Source of the DNA: Streptomyces collinus Tu 365 | Lineage (GTDB): Bacteria > Actinomycetota > Actinomycetes > Streptomycetales > Streptomycetaceae | Assembly: GCF_000444875.1 (NCBI RefSeq) | Contig: NC_021985.1 | Span: forward strand, 1,488,001 to 1,552,000 | Direction of reading: 5' to 3' | DNA: 64,000 bases | In this document: positions 8,561 to 16,850 of the stretch, piece after piece | Layout of the letters: the number at the start of each line of letters is the position of its first letter | Position numbering within the stretch: position 1 is the first letter of the stretch | Program-made: the position numbers and the translations under genes | The notes under the pieces: model-generated | Told to the model about the DNA's origin: nothing | Databases searched by the model: none | The model's input: the letters and a program-made list of their open reading frames with translations, nothing else

Positions 8561-9541
8561 ATGAACAAGCAGGTCGACGTCGTCGTTGCCGGAGGCGGGG
8601 GATTCATCGGCGGTCACCTGGTGGGTGACCTGCTGGCCGGGGGTCTGACCGTCCGCTCCATCGACGTCAAGCCGCGGCACGAGTGGTACCAGGTCCACGA
8701 CGCCGCCGAGAACGTCGTCGCCGACCTGTCGCTGCTGGAGCACGCGCGGGCGGGCGTCCGGGGCGCCCGGCAGGTGTACATGCTGGCCGCCGACATGGGC
8801 GGCATGGGCTTCATCGAGAACAACAAGGCCGCCTGCATGATGTCGGTGCTGACCAGCACCCACATGCTGCAGGCCGCGCACGAGGCCGGCGTGGAACGGT
8901 ACTTCTACTCCTCGTCCGCCTGCGTCTACGCCGCCGGCAAGCAGACCGACCCGGACGTGACCGCGCTGCGCGAGGAGGACGCCTACCCGGCGCAGCCCGA
9001 GGACGGCTACGGCTGGGAGAAGCTCTTCACCGAGCGCATGTGCCGCCACTACACGGAGGACTACGGGTTCGCCACCCGCGTCGCCCGCTACCACAACGTC
9101 TACGGCCCGAACGGCACTTGGGACGGCGGCCGGGAGAAGGCGCCCGCCGCGGTGTGCCGGAAGGTGGCGGAGGCGGTCCTCTCCGGGGACCACCGGATCG
9201 AGATCTGGGGCGACGGCCTGCAGACCCGCTCCTTCATGTACATCGACGACTGTCTGCACGGCAGCCGCATGATCATGGACGGGGACAGCGGTGTCCCGGT
9301 CAACCTCGGCTCCTCGGAACTGGTGACCATCAACCAGCTCGTCGACATCGTCGAGGAGATCGCGGGCATCCGCTGCGAGCGCAGCCACCGGCTCGACGCG
9401 CCGCAGGGCGTGCGTGGCCGCAACTCCGACAACACCCTGATCCGCGAGATCTACGGCTGGGAGCCCTCGGTCTCCCTGACCGACGGCCTGGAGAAGACCT
9501 ACGCCTGGGTCTACGACCAGGTCAAGCGCTCCCAGCAGTGA
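8561..9541 (+). CDS. GDP-mannose 3,5-epimerase-like NAD-dependent epimerase
   Basis: 326 aa, extended SDR fold. The nucleotide-binding loop is GGGGFIGGH (residues 11-19). The protein keeps the diagnostic GDP-mannose 3,5-epimerase features: LAADMGGMGFIENN (75-88), SSSACVY with Cys121, YGWEK with Tyr150/Lys154, YGPNGTWDGGREKAPAA with Lys193. The spacing of Cys121, Tyr150, Lys154 and Lys193 equals that of the plant enzyme's catalytic Cys145, Tyr174, Lys178 and Lys217. The reaction would convert GDP-D-mannose to GDP-L-galactose and/or GDP-L-gulose in the cytoplasm. Its context, beside a glycosyltransferase in a Wzx/Wzy cluster, points to an L-hexose in the exported polymer (inference). Good ribosome binding site; next gene follows closely. 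Confidence 0.88.
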   Translation: MNKQVDVVVAGGGGFIGGHLVGDLLAGGLTVRSIDVKPRHEWYQVHDAAENVVADLSLLEHARAGVRGARQVYMLAADMGGMGFIENNKAACMMSVLTSTHMLQAAHEAGVERYFYSSSACVYAAGKQTDPDVTALREEDAYPAQPEDGYGWEKLFTERMCRHYTEDYGFATRVARYHNVYGPNGTWDGGREKAPAAVCRKVAEAVLSGDHRIEIWGDGLQTRSFMYIDDCLHGSRMIMDGDSGVPVNLGSSELVTINQLVDIVEEIAGIRCERSHRLDAPQGVRGRNSDNTLIREIYGWEPSVSLTDGLEKTYAWVYDQVKRSQQ

Positions 9542-9573
9542 TGCCGGGCCGAGCAGAGGGGAACGCGGAGCCG

Positions 9574-10773
9574 ATGCGGATCCTCGTCCACGACTACAGC
9601 GGCCACCCGTTCCAGGCCCAGCTGAGCCGGGAACTGGCCCGCCGCGGGCACGACGTCGCCCACTCGACGTGCACCGCGTACGTCTCCGGCAAGGGCAACC
9701 TCGCCCCGTCCGCCGACGGGTTGCGCTTCCTCACCATCGGCGACGGCACGCGGCTGCGGAAGCAGGCGTACTTCCACCGGCTGCACCAGGAGACCCGGCT
9801 GGGCCTGGAACTGGCCCGCCAGGTGCGCCGGGAGAACCCCGACGTGGCGCTGCTGTCCAACCTGCCGGTGCCGGCGCTGGTGGTGACCGCCGCCGCGCTG
9901 CACCGGTTGCGGGTGCCGTGGGTGCTGTGGCACCAGGACGTGACGGCGGTCGCGCTGCGCAGCTTTGCGGCCGCCGGTGTCGCGAGGTCCATGGGCCTGG
10001 CCGCCAAGGTCATCGGCGCGGGCGAGAAGTGGGCGGCCCGGCGCGCCTCGGCCATCGTGGTGATCGCCGACTCCTTCGTCCGGGTCCACGAGGGCTGGGG
10101 CACCGCCGACAAGGTCTCGGTCATCCCCAACTGGGCGCCGCTGGACGAGATCGTGCCGGTGCCGCGGGCCAACGCGTGGTCCGGCGAGCACGGTCTCGAC
10201 GGCGTGCGGACGGTGCTGTACTCGGGCACCCTGGGGCTCAAGCACAACCCGGCCCTGCTGGTGCGGCTGGCGGAGCGGCTGCGCGACCAGGGCGCTCCGG
10301 TACGGCTCGTCGTCGTCAACGACGGTCCGGCCGTACCGGTGCTCAGGGAGACGGCCGCCGCCCGCGGTGTCGACCTCACCCTGCTGCCCTTCCAGCCCTA
10401 CGAGCGGCTGCCCGAGGTGCTGGGCACGGGTGACGTCCTCGTCGTCCTGCTGGGCCCGGACGCGGGGCAGTTCTCGGTCCCGTCCAAGACGCTGTCCTAC
10501 CTGTGCGCCGGGCGTCCGGTGCTCGGCCTGATGCCCGGCGACAACCTCGCGGCACGGCTGCTGCGCGAGGCCGGGTCGGCGGTGTTCGCGCCCGAGGAGT
10601 CCGCGCTCGACGACGCGGCCGCCTGGGTGCGGCAGGTCCTAGCGGACCCGGCGCGCGCCGAGGAGCTGGGCAAGGAGAGCCGTGCGCTCGCCGAGCGGGA
10701 GTTCGCGCTGGAGGGCTGCGTTACCCGCTTCGAGGACATCCTCTGGAGCGTGAGCCGCGGATCGGCACACTGA
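9574..10773 (+). CDS. Glycosyltransferase family 4 (GT-B fold)
   Basis: 399 aa from an ATG at 9574 ([14 protein letters not shown]). An in-frame ATG at 9541 overlapping the epimerase stop would add 11 residues but lacks a ribosome binding site, whereas purine-rich AGAGGGG and GGAG precede 9574. The C-terminal half has the GT-B donor-binding features: [13 protein letters not shown] (about 215), [20 protein letters not shown], and an Asn/Leu-rich tail. It probably adds one sugar, possibly the L-hexose made by the neighbouring epimerase, to the lipid-linked repeat unit at the cytoplasmic face (inference). It converges on the collagen-like repeat region and the minus-strand GT4 gene. Confidence 0.85.
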   Translation: MRILVHDYSGHPFQAQLSRELARRGHDVAHSTCTAYVSGKGNLAPSADGLRFLTIGDGTRLRKQAYFHRLHQETRLGLELARQVRRENPDVALLSNLPVPALVVTAAALHRLRVPWVLWHQDVTAVALRSFAAAGVARSMGLAAKVIGAGEKWAARRASAIVVIADSFVRVHEGWGTADKVSVIPNWAPLDEIVPVPRANAWSGEHGLDGVRTVLYSGTLGLKHNPALLVRLAERLRDQGAPVRLVVVNDGPAVPVLRETAAARGVDLTLLPFQPYERLPEVLGTGDVLVVLLGPDAGQFSVPSKTLSYLCAGRPVLGLMPGDNLAARLLREAGSAVFAPEESALDDAAAWVRQVLADPARAEELGKESRALAEREFALEGCVTRFEDILWSVSRGSAH

Positions 10774-10924
10774 GCCGGCGGCGGCACCCGCCGCCGGCTC
10801 CGCGGTCGGCCCCGCCGTCGGCGTGAGGCCCCGAGCGCCCATCCGGCGGCGGGCTCCGAAGCGGCCGGCTCCGAAGCGGCCGGCGCATCGCCGTGGCCGC
10901 GCGCAGCGCCTGCCCGCGCGGGCA

Positions 10925-11167
10925 GAGCGGGCCGAACGGGCCAATGTCGCCGTGCGGGCCGTGCGGGCCGTACAGGCCGAACGGGCCGAACGGGCCGTAC
11001 AGGCCGTACAGGCCGCACGGGCCGCACGGGCCGCACGGGCCGCACGGGCCGAACGGGCCGAACGGGCCGAACGGGCCGCACGGGCCGCACGGGCCGCACG
11101 GGCCGAGCAGGCCGGCCAGGCCGGGCCGGCCACTCTCGCCCTGCGGGCCGAGCTGACCGCGCCGACC
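10925..11167 (-). repeat. 9-bp tandem repeat array (GGGCCGNAC-type) encoding 27 uninterrupted Gly-X-Y triplets
   Basis: A dense array of 9-bp units in which CGGGCCG is followed by CA, AA or TA. Read on the minus strand, in the frame of the adjacent GT4 gene, every third codon from 11167 to 10931 is glycine: 27 consecutive Gly-X-Y triplets, mainly GPC, GPF, GPH and G-L-Y. The frame is separated from the GT4 coding region only by the TAG stop at 11218-11216. The opposite strand also gives a Gly-Pro-rich frame because the unit is nearly self-complementary. The rest of 10774-11215 holds no gene I can support. Confidence 0.8.
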
Positions 11168-11215
11168 GTCCTGGCTGCTCTGGCCTTCCGACCCTCCCGA
11201 CCGTCCGTCCTGGCC

Positions 11216-12565
11216 CTACCGACTCTCCTGGCCGACCTGGTCGTCCCGGCCGTCCTGGCCGACTTGGTCGTCCCGGCCGTCTTGGGCGTCCCGACTGTCC
11301 CGGCCGGCGTGGCCGCCGTAGCCGTCCTGGGCGTCCTGACTGTCCCGGCCGGCGTGGCCGCCGTAGCCGTCCTGGGTGTGCCGACTGTGCCGGCCGGCCT
11401 GGCCGTCGTAGCCGTTCCGGCCGTCGCCGTCAGGGTGGTCCGTGCGGGCCGTGTCCCTCCCCCGGTAGACGTCCTCCAGCCGGTCCGCCACCGCGTGGAT
11501 GGAGAAGACCTCCTCGACCACGCGCCGGCCCGCCTCCGCCATCCGGTCGCACAGCTCCGGGTCGCCGAGCAGCGCGCGCACCGCGTCCGCCATCGCCCGC
11601 GGACTGCCGTCGGTGACGACCGCGGCGCCCCGGCGCTCCAGTTCACCGGCGATGCCGCAGGTGTCGGTGCACACGACGGGCGTGCCGACGGCCAGCGCCT
11701 CGATGACCGTCATCCCGAACGGCTCGTTCACACTGGCCAGCACGTGCACGGCGGCGCTCCGGTACGCCTCGCGCGCCTCGGCGGGGTCGAGCGCCCCGCC
11801 GTAGCGGACCACGCCGTCGAGCCCGCCGGCGATGAGCCGTCGCACGGCGGGCAGCGATCCGTCGTCCGGGCCGTACAGCGTGAACCGGGCCTCCGGCATC
11901 TCCCGGTGGACCAGCGCCGCCATCTCGACGAACGCCTCGGGGCGCTTGCGCGGGTGCAGCCGGGCCAGGAACAGCACATGGGGGTCGCGCGGCTGCCGCC
12001 GCCCCGGCTCCGGCGGCGCCGGGCGGATGCCGTTGGGCAGGACACGCAGCGGCGGGCCGCCGGGCCCGAGCACCCGGTCCACCATCCGCCGCTCGTGCTC
12101 GGTGAGGACGAGACAGGTGCGTGTCCGGCGCAGCAGCGGCAGGTAGACCAGGTCGAACAGCCGGACGGCGGCCGAGGTGCGCGGCTCGACCATGCCGTGG
12201 GTCTGGGCGACGCAGGGGACGCGGCGCAGGGCGGCGACCGCGAGGGCGGCGAGCGAGACCAGATCGCGGCCCGCGTGGACGTGCACGGCGTCGGCGTCGC
12301 GCATGGCCCGCCACAGGTCGCGCACCAGCAGGGGGTGGAGCAGGGCGAGGAACCCGCGGCCCGGCAGCAGCGCCCGCGCGGGCCGGGTGCGCAGCCGTAC
12401 GGAGCCGATCCGGCGCGGTCCCCGGCCCCGGCCCCGCCACAGGGACATCAGCGTCACGTCGTGGCCGCGTGCGGCCAGTTCCTCCAGCTGGGCGACCGCC
12501 ACGCTCGTCGGGCCGCCGAACGCGCCGTCGTCGCTGACGAGCGTCACCACGTGCAGCAGTCTCAT
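11216..12565 (-). CDS. Glycosyltransferase family 4 with repetitive Gly/Asp/Gln-rich tail
   Basis: 449 aa. ATG at 12565 overlaps the stop of the acetyltransferase gene (ATGA). Residues 1-375 form a standard GT-B enzyme: LVSDDGAFGGPTSVAV near the N-terminus, LFLARLHPRKRPEAF (donor domain), and ASVNEPFGMTVIEALAVGTPVV with the EX7E-type glutamates. Residues about 376-449 are a low-complexity tail with glycine at period three (DGR, NGY, DGQ, AGR...), built from two 9-residue and three 15-residue repeats. The frame continues past the TAG stop as collagen-like Gly-X-Y. Role: transfer of a sugar to the growing lipid-linked unit, third gene of the WbaP-WcaF-GT operon. The tail looks like the remnant or truncated form of a collagen-like extension (inference). 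Confidence 0.85.
   Translation of the reverse strand: MRLLHVVTLVSDDGAFGGPTSVAVAQLEELAARGHDVTLMSLWRGRGRGPRRIGSVRLRTRPARALLPGRGFLALLHPLLVRDLWRAMRDADAVHVHAGRDLVSLAALAVAALRRVPCVAQTHGMVEPRTSAAVRLFDLVYLPLLRRTRTCLVLTEHERRMVDRVLGPGGPPLRVLPNGIRPAPPEPGRRQPRDPHVLFLARLHPRKRPEAFVEMAALVHREMPEARFTLYGPDDGSLPAVRRLIAGGLDGVVRYGGALDPAEAREAYRSAAVHVLASVNEPFGMTVIEALAVGTPVVCTDTCGIAGELERRGAAVVTDGSPRAMADAVRALLGDPELCDRMAEAGRRVVEEVFSIHAVADRLEDVYRGRDTARTDHPDGDGRNGYDGQAGRHSRHTQDGYGGHAGRDSQDAQDGYGGHAGRDSRDAQDGRDDQVGQDGRDDQVGQESR
11228..11281 (-). repeat. Two 27-bp tandem repeats in the glycosyltransferase tail
   Basis: Two head-to-tail copies differing at a single base, each encoding the nonapeptide DGRDDQVGQ on the minus strand. 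They lie just before the stop codon of the GT4 gene and keep its frame (27 = 9 codons). Confidence 0.8.
11279..11413 (-). repeat. Three 45-bp tandem repeats in the glycosyltransferase tail
   Basis: Three consecutive 45-bp units with a few substitutions, each encoding a 15-residue block of the type DGYGGHAGRDSQDAQ. Unit length is a multiple of three, so copy-number change would preserve the frame. Together with the 27-bp repeats they make up most of the GT4 C-terminal tail. Confidence 0.8.
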
Positions 12566-13149
12566 GCCGCGTCTCCCCTCGTCGTCAGGACCGCGCCGGG
12601 CGCCAGGTCCCGGTGGGCGACCGCACCCGCGCCGACGACACCGCCCCGGCCGACGGTGACGCCGCGCAGCACGACGGCACGGGCCGCGACCCAGCTGCCC
12701 GGCTCCAGGCGGATGGGTCCGTTGTCGAACTCGAACGTGGCGGAGCGGCGGCGGTGGCTGCCGGTGCACAGCAGTGCGCTCTGGGAGACACAGCAGTCGC
12801 TGCCGATGGTCACCGGTTCGAGGTTGAGGATCCAGGCGCCCTCGCCGATCCACACGTCGTCGCCGATCTCCAGCTTCCAGGGCCAGTGCACCCGTACGCC
12901 GTGCCGGATCAGCACCCGGCGTCCGACGCGGGCGCCGAAGGCGCGCAGCAGCGCCGGGCGCCAGCGGGCCGGGAACCACCACTTGACGAAGAGGAGGTGG
13001 AGGGCGGCGAACCAGGCGGCCTGGGCGAGCAGTGGGCGCCCCTTGTCGTATCCCCTGCCGGTGAAACCGCGCAGGGAGCGCGAGGTCACGGGCCGGTCCG
13101 GGGTGACCGGTGCGGAGTCAGCGGGGGGCGGGGCGGCGGTCTGCGCCAT
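12562..13149 (-). CDS. WcaF-like colanic-acid-type O-acetyltransferase
   Basis: 195 aa left-handed beta-helix acyltransferase. After a Pro/Ala-rich leader of about 25 residues, one hydrophobic helix (AAWFAALHLLFV) is followed by LLRAFGARVGRRVLIRHG. Hexapeptide-repeat strands with the WcaF signature come next: PWKLEIGDDVWIGEGAWILNL and CVSQSALLCTGSH, where the final His is the likely catalytic base. The ATG at 13149 has AAAGGGA 7 nt upstream. Expected role: acetyl-CoA-dependent O-acetylation of a sugar in the repeat unit. It is second in the operon that starts with the WbaP-type gene and overlaps the GT4 start by 4 nt. Confidence 0.85.
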   Translation of the reverse strand: MAQTAAPPPADSAPVTPDRPVTSRSLRGFTGRGYDKGRPLLAQAAWFAALHLLFVKWWFPARWRPALLRAFGARVGRRVLIRHGVRVHWPWKLEIGDDVWIGEGAWILNLEPVTIGSDCCVSQSALLCTGSHRRRSATFEFDNGPIRLEPGSWVAARAVVLRGVTVGRGGVVGAGAVAHRDLAPGAVLTTRGDAA

Positions 13150-13315
13150 CACAGTGTCCCTTTCGGAGGGCCGGGGCATCCACGTGCGTGATCCTTCACG
13201 GCGCGCGAGTGCGCCGACCCGTGTGCGAGGCGTGTTGGCGGCAGGGCTGCCCGGATGGCGGAGCGCCCCGGCGCCCCCGCCGGGACACCGGGGCGCCGGG
13301 AGGCGTGCCCCGGGC

Positions 13316-13399
13316 CAGTAGGCGCCCTGGGCCAGTAGGCGCCCTGGGCCAGTAGGCGCCCTGGGCCAGTAGGCGCCCTGGGCTAGTAGGCGCCCTGGC
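13316..13399. repeat. 17-bp tandem repeat overlapping the 3' end of the WbaP-type gene
   Basis: Five near-identical head-to-tail units, CAGTAGGCGCCCTGGGC on the plus strand, starting at 13316, 13333, 13350, 13367 and 13384. The last unit covers the stop codon at 13385-13383 and the codons for the final residues GQGAY. It reads TAG-TAGG where the others read CAG-TAGG, and this base creates the stop. The remainder of the 13150-13382 gap shows no gene. Confidence 0.85.
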
Positions 13400-14855
13400 C
13401 GTCGAGCACCGCGCGCACGGTGCGGACGATGACGTTCATGTCCACGGCCGGGGACCAGTTGTCGACGTAGCGCAGGTCGAGCGCGACCGTCTCGTGCCAG
13501 GACAGGTCCGAGCGCCCGCTGACCTGCCACAGACCGGTCAGGCCCGGTTTGACGCTGAGCCGGCGCAGCTCGACCCGGTCGTACTTGGCGACCTCCTCGG
13601 GCACCGGGGGGCGGGGGCCGACCAGGGACATGTGACCGAGCAGGACGTTGAACAGCTGGGGCAGCTCGTCCAGCGAGTAGCGGCGCAGGACGCGCCCGAG
13701 CGGGGTGACCCGGGGGTCGCGGCGCATCTTGAACATGTGGCCGTCGTTCTCGTTCGCGTCCTCGAGCTCGGTCCTGAGCCGGTCCGCGTCGACGACCATG
13801 GTGCGGAACTTCCACATGGAGAAGGGCACGTTGTGCAGGCCCGCCCGTGTCTGCCGGTACAGGGCGGGGCCGGGCGAGCCGAGCCGGACGGCGAGCGCCA
13901 GTACGAGCAGCAGCGGCGCGAGCAGCACGATCAGCACGGCGGCACCCACCCGGTCCACGACGGCCTTCAGCAGCGCCGGCGCGCCCCGGCGCAGCGGCGG
14001 CACGACGTGCAGCAGGGTGAGGCCGGCGGCCGAGGTGAGCCGGACCCGCCGGCGTGCGACGTCGACGATGCCGGGCAGCACGACGAGCGGGTAGTCCCGG
14101 TCGTGCAGGTTCCAGGACAGATGGCGCAGCCGCTCCCCCGACAGGTGGGGTCCCGGCACCACGAAGACCAGGTCGGCCGAGAAGGTGTCGGCGGCCGCGA
14201 GCACCACGGCGGCGTCCTCGTCCGGGCTGCCGGGCGTCTCGCAGGGCAGCCGCGTGTCCACCGGCACGCCGGAGAGCACCTCCCGCTCCCCGACCGGGCA
14301 GCAGCCGACGATCACGTAGGCGTGGTCGGTGCGCTGGGCGAGCTGGGCGACCACCGCGTCGACGGTCGGGCCCTCGCCGACCACCAGCACGTGCCGCAGG
14401 GCGCGGCCGGCCCGGCGGGCGGCCCGCAGGTGACGGTGGATCAGTTTCTGGCAGACGGCCGTGAGGACCAGCGCGGGGATGAGCGCCGTGAACGCCTCGG
14501 CGGGCACGCTGTTCAGGCCGCACAGCACCCGCAGCGTCGCGAGGGCGCCGACCAGCACCAGCCAGTCCCGGGTGACGGCCCGCAGGACTCCCCCGTCACC
14601 CCAGGCGGCGGGCGTGTACCGCTTGCCGGCCACCCTGATCAGCGGCCACAGCAGGGCCGCGGCCACCGCGAGGCGCACGGGATGCGGTTCGCGGACCTCC
14701 ACGATGGCCGCGGCGACCGGCAGCGCCGCGCCGGCCAGGTCCACGCCGATCGACAGGGGCCCGTACCAGCGCGCCCTGGCGCCGTCGGGATGGGCGGGCC
14801 TGCGTACCACGGGTACCGGTGCCTGCCGGGATGCCGCGACTCTGAACGGCCTCAT
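13383..14855 (-). CDS. WbaP/WcaJ-type polyprenyl glycosylphosphotransferase (initiating enzyme)
   Basis: 490 aa from an ATG at 14855 with a perfect AAGGAG 5 nt upstream. An N-terminal block of four or so membrane helices (about 30-150) and a soluble CoA-binding-like domain (HVLVVGEGPTVDAVV) precede the catalytic phosphoglycosyl transferase domain. That domain starts at a further hydrophobic helix (VLIVLLAPLLLVLALAV) and carries GPALYRQTRAG, FSMWKFRTM, LRRYSLDELPQLFNV, MSLVGPRPPVPEE, KPGLTGLWQVSGRSDLSW. It transfers a sugar-1-phosphate from a nucleotide sugar to undecaprenyl phosphate, starting each repeat unit. It heads the leftward WbaP-WcaF-GT operon. Its stop codon lies in a 17-bp tandem repeat. 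Confidence 0.92.
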   Translation of the reverse strand: MRPFRVAASRQAPVPVVRRPAHPDGARARWYGPLSIGVDLAGAALPVAAAIVEVREPHPVRLAVAAALLWPLIRVAGKRYTPAAWGDGGVLRAVTRDWLVLVGALATLRVLCGLNSVPAEAFTALIPALVLTAVCQKLIHRHLRAARRAGRALRHVLVVGEGPTVDAVVAQLAQRTDHAYVIVGCCPVGEREVLSGVPVDTRLPCETPGSPDEDAAVVLAAADTFSADLVFVVPGPHLSGERLRHLSWNLHDRDYPLVVLPGIVDVARRRVRLTSAAGLTLLHVVPPLRRGAPALLKAVVDRVGAAVLIVLLAPLLLVLALAVRLGSPGPALYRQTRAGLHNVPFSMWKFRTMVVDADRLRTELEDANENDGHMFKMRRDPRVTPLGRVLRRYSLDELPQLFNVLLGHMSLVGPRPPVPEEVAKYDRVELRRLSVKPGLTGLWQVSGRSDLSWHETVALDLRYVDNWSPAVDMNVIVRTVRAVLDGQGAY

Positions 14856-15042
14856 GCCACTCCTTGGGAGCTTCCATCGCAGACAAGGGGGGCGCGGCCT
14901 CGCACAGGTCGCCCAGGGGACGGCCACGCGTTTATGCGATCTTTATATCAAGGTATAGGGCGGCATGTCCGATTTAGATATCCGTCGTTCTTAGGATGAT
15001 GCATGACATACATCCCGTAACACTCCTTCCGAGGGAGCGGCC

Positions 15043-15111
15043 ATGGACCTCACGCGTGCCGACGGTCGACCGGCTCTGCCGACCCACCCCGCCGACCGGC
15101 CCGTCCGGTGA
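15043..15111 (+). CDS. 22-codon leader ORF translationally coupled to the M1 peptidase gene
   Basis: ATG at 15043 is preceded by GAGGGAG with a 5-nt spacer, the only good ribosome binding site here. The 22-residue peptide (MDLTRADGRP...PVR) ends with a TGA at 15109-15111 that overlaps the GTG start of the peptidase gene (GTGA). The peptidase start itself has no ribosome binding site. The arrangement is that of a coupling leader. The peptide has no run of one amino acid that would suggest attenuation. Confidence 0.5.
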   Translation: MDLTRADGRPALPTHPADRPVR

Positions 15112-16655
15112 GGGGACCGTCCGTCCGGCACGGCTCCCGCGCCCGCCGCGCGGCGCTCGTCCTCGCCGGCGCCGCGGGGGTCACCGCCGCCGTCCTCACC
15201 GTCGTCCTTCCGGCCGGGGAGCGCACGGCCCCGCCCCGCGCCGGCCGGCCGGCCCCCGGCGGCTCCCCCCGCCCCGCGGGTGAGGTCCCGTCACCCGGGG
15301 CCCCGGGCATCGGAGATCCGCTCGTGCCGCTCGACGGCAACGGCGGATACACGGTGCGGCGCTACACCCTCGACTTCGACTGGCGCGCGCCCGGCACGCC
15401 GTTCCCCGCGACCGCCGCGCTGCGCGCCACCGCCACCCAGGCGCTGTCCCGCTTCGACCTGGACTTCGCGGGCAACACGCTGCACACGGTGAGCGTGGAC
15501 GGCGCCCCGGCCCGGTTCACCCGCGACGGCGACGAACTGGTCGTCACCCCGGCGCGGCCCATCCCCCGCGGCGGCACGTTCACCGTCCGGGTCGCCTACA
15601 CCGCCGACCCCACGCTGCGCCGCCACCGCGACGACGCCATCCAGGACTACGGCTGGGTCCCCACGGCCGACGGCACCCTGCTGGCCCCGCAGCCCGACGG
15701 CGCCCGGATGGTCTTCCCGGCCGACGACCACCCCAGCCTGCGCGCGCCGTTCACCTTCCACGTCACCACCCCGCCGGGCCTGACCGCCGTCGCCAACGGA
15801 CGGCTCGTGGAGCGTGTACGGCAGCCGGACGGGCGGACCCGGTGGACGTACGACTCCGAGCACCCGCTCGCGCCCCAGCTGGTCCAGCTGGCCATCGGCA
15901 GGTTCGCCCTCGTGGACGGCACGGGGCCGCACGGACTGCCCGTGCGCGACGTGGTCGCCGAGGACCTGGTCGGCGCCACCCGCGCGTACCGCTCGCTCAC
16001 CCCGGACCATCTGGCCTGGCTGGAACAGCGGCTCGGCCCCTACCCCTTCCGGCGCTACGGCGTGCTGGTCGGGGACACGGAGCTGCCGGTGGCCCTGGAG
16101 ACCCAGTCGCTGTCCGTGGTGCCCAGCGCCGACCTGCTCGGCGACCGGGTCGACGCCGAACGCAACCTGGTGCACGAACTCGCCCACCACTGGACCGGCG
16201 ACAGCGTGGCGATCCGCCGCTGGTCCGACCTGTGGCTGAGCGAGGGACACGCCCGCTACTACGAACGCCTCTACACCGACGGTCACGGCGGCCCGGACCT
16301 CGACGAGGCGATGCGGGCCGCCTACGAGCAGCACGACCAGTGGCGGCACGACGACGGCGCGCCCGCCGAACCCACCGCGGGGACCCTGTTCCGCCAGATG
16401 CGCTACGACGGCTCCGCGCTGGTCCTCTACGCGCTGCGCCAGAAGGTGGGCGAGGCCGCCTTCGACCGGATCGAACGGTCCTGGGTGACGACCTATCGGG
16501 GCCGGGTGGCCGGCACCCGAGACTTCGTCAGACTGGCCTCCCGCGTGGCCGGTCAGGACCTGACGCCCTTTCTGACGGCGTGGCTGTACGGGCCGCACAC
16601 CCCGCCCATGCCCGGCCGTCCCGACTGGCGCGTGGACCCCGTCGAGGAGGACTGA
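15108..16655 (+). CDS. Secreted or membrane-anchored M1 family metallopeptidase
   Basis: 515 aa. Residues about 10-35 form an N-terminal signal or anchor segment (ALVLAGAAGVTAAVLTVVL). The zinc site HELAHHW is followed after 18 residues by Glu in WLSEGHARYYE, i.e. HExxH-18-E as in gluzincin aminopeptidases. The canonical GAMEN substrate loop is replaced by ALETQS, as in divergent bacterial M1 members. The GTG start overlaps the stop of a 22-codon leader ORF and lacks its own ribosome binding site. It would trim N-terminal residues from peptides outside the membrane. It is divergent from the WbaP-type operon and does not appear to belong to it functionally. Confidence 0.85.
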   Translation: MRGPSVRHGSRARRAALVLAGAAGVTAAVLTVVLPAGERTAPPRAGRPAPGGSPRPAGEVPSPGAPGIGDPLVPLDGNGGYTVRRYTLDFDWRAPGTPFPATAALRATATQALSRFDLDFAGNTLHTVSVDGAPARFTRDGDELVVTPARPIPRGGTFTVRVAYTADPTLRRHRDDAIQDYGWVPTADGTLLAPQPDGARMVFPADDHPSLRAPFTFHVTTPPGLTAVANGRLVERVRQPDGRTRWTYDSEHPLAPQLVQLAIGRFALVDGTGPHGLPVRDVVAEDLVGATRAYRSLTPDHLAWLEQRLGPYPFRRYGVLVGDTELPVALETQSLSVVPSADLLGDRVDAERNLVHELAHHWTGDSVAIRRWSDLWLSEGHARYYERLYTDGHGGPDLDEAMRAAYEQHDQWRHDDGAPAEPTAGTLFRQMRYDGSALVLYALRQKVGEAAFDRIERSWVTTYRGRVAGTRDFVRLASRVAGQDLTPFLTAWLYGPHTPPMPGRPDWRVDPVEED

Positions 16656-16850
16656 GGACCGCCCCGCCCGGCCCGGCGCGACTGCCGCCGACCGGGTGGC
16701 CTGTACCCGGTGGCTGGTCCACGCCGGTGACGCTCGGCGCGACGCGGCGCGCGAGGCACGGAAACGTACGAGGGGTGACGCACAGGGCAACCCCCCATCG
16801 CCCTGCCCGCGTTTGTCCTGGCCTCACCGACCTCGTTGGAGGCAGCCCGC

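Noticed and set aside
10893..11156. Plus-strand ORF with GPX repeats (87 aa, Gly-Pro-His/Asn rich)
   Set aside because: It is the complement of the minus-strand Gly-X-Y array. It lacks a ribosome binding site and flanking conserved sequence, while the minus-strand frame joins the GT4 tail. The near self-complementary 9-bp unit makes both strands look collagen-like.
10823..13321. Long plus-strand ORF (832 aa, Ala/Arg/Val-rich)
   Set aside because: Antisense to the GT4 and acetyltransferase genes. Low-complexity composition, no domain, and it reads straight through well-recognised minus-strand genes.
13316..13399. CRISPR-like array
   Set aside because: Units are 17 bp with no spacers, so it is a simple tandem repeat.
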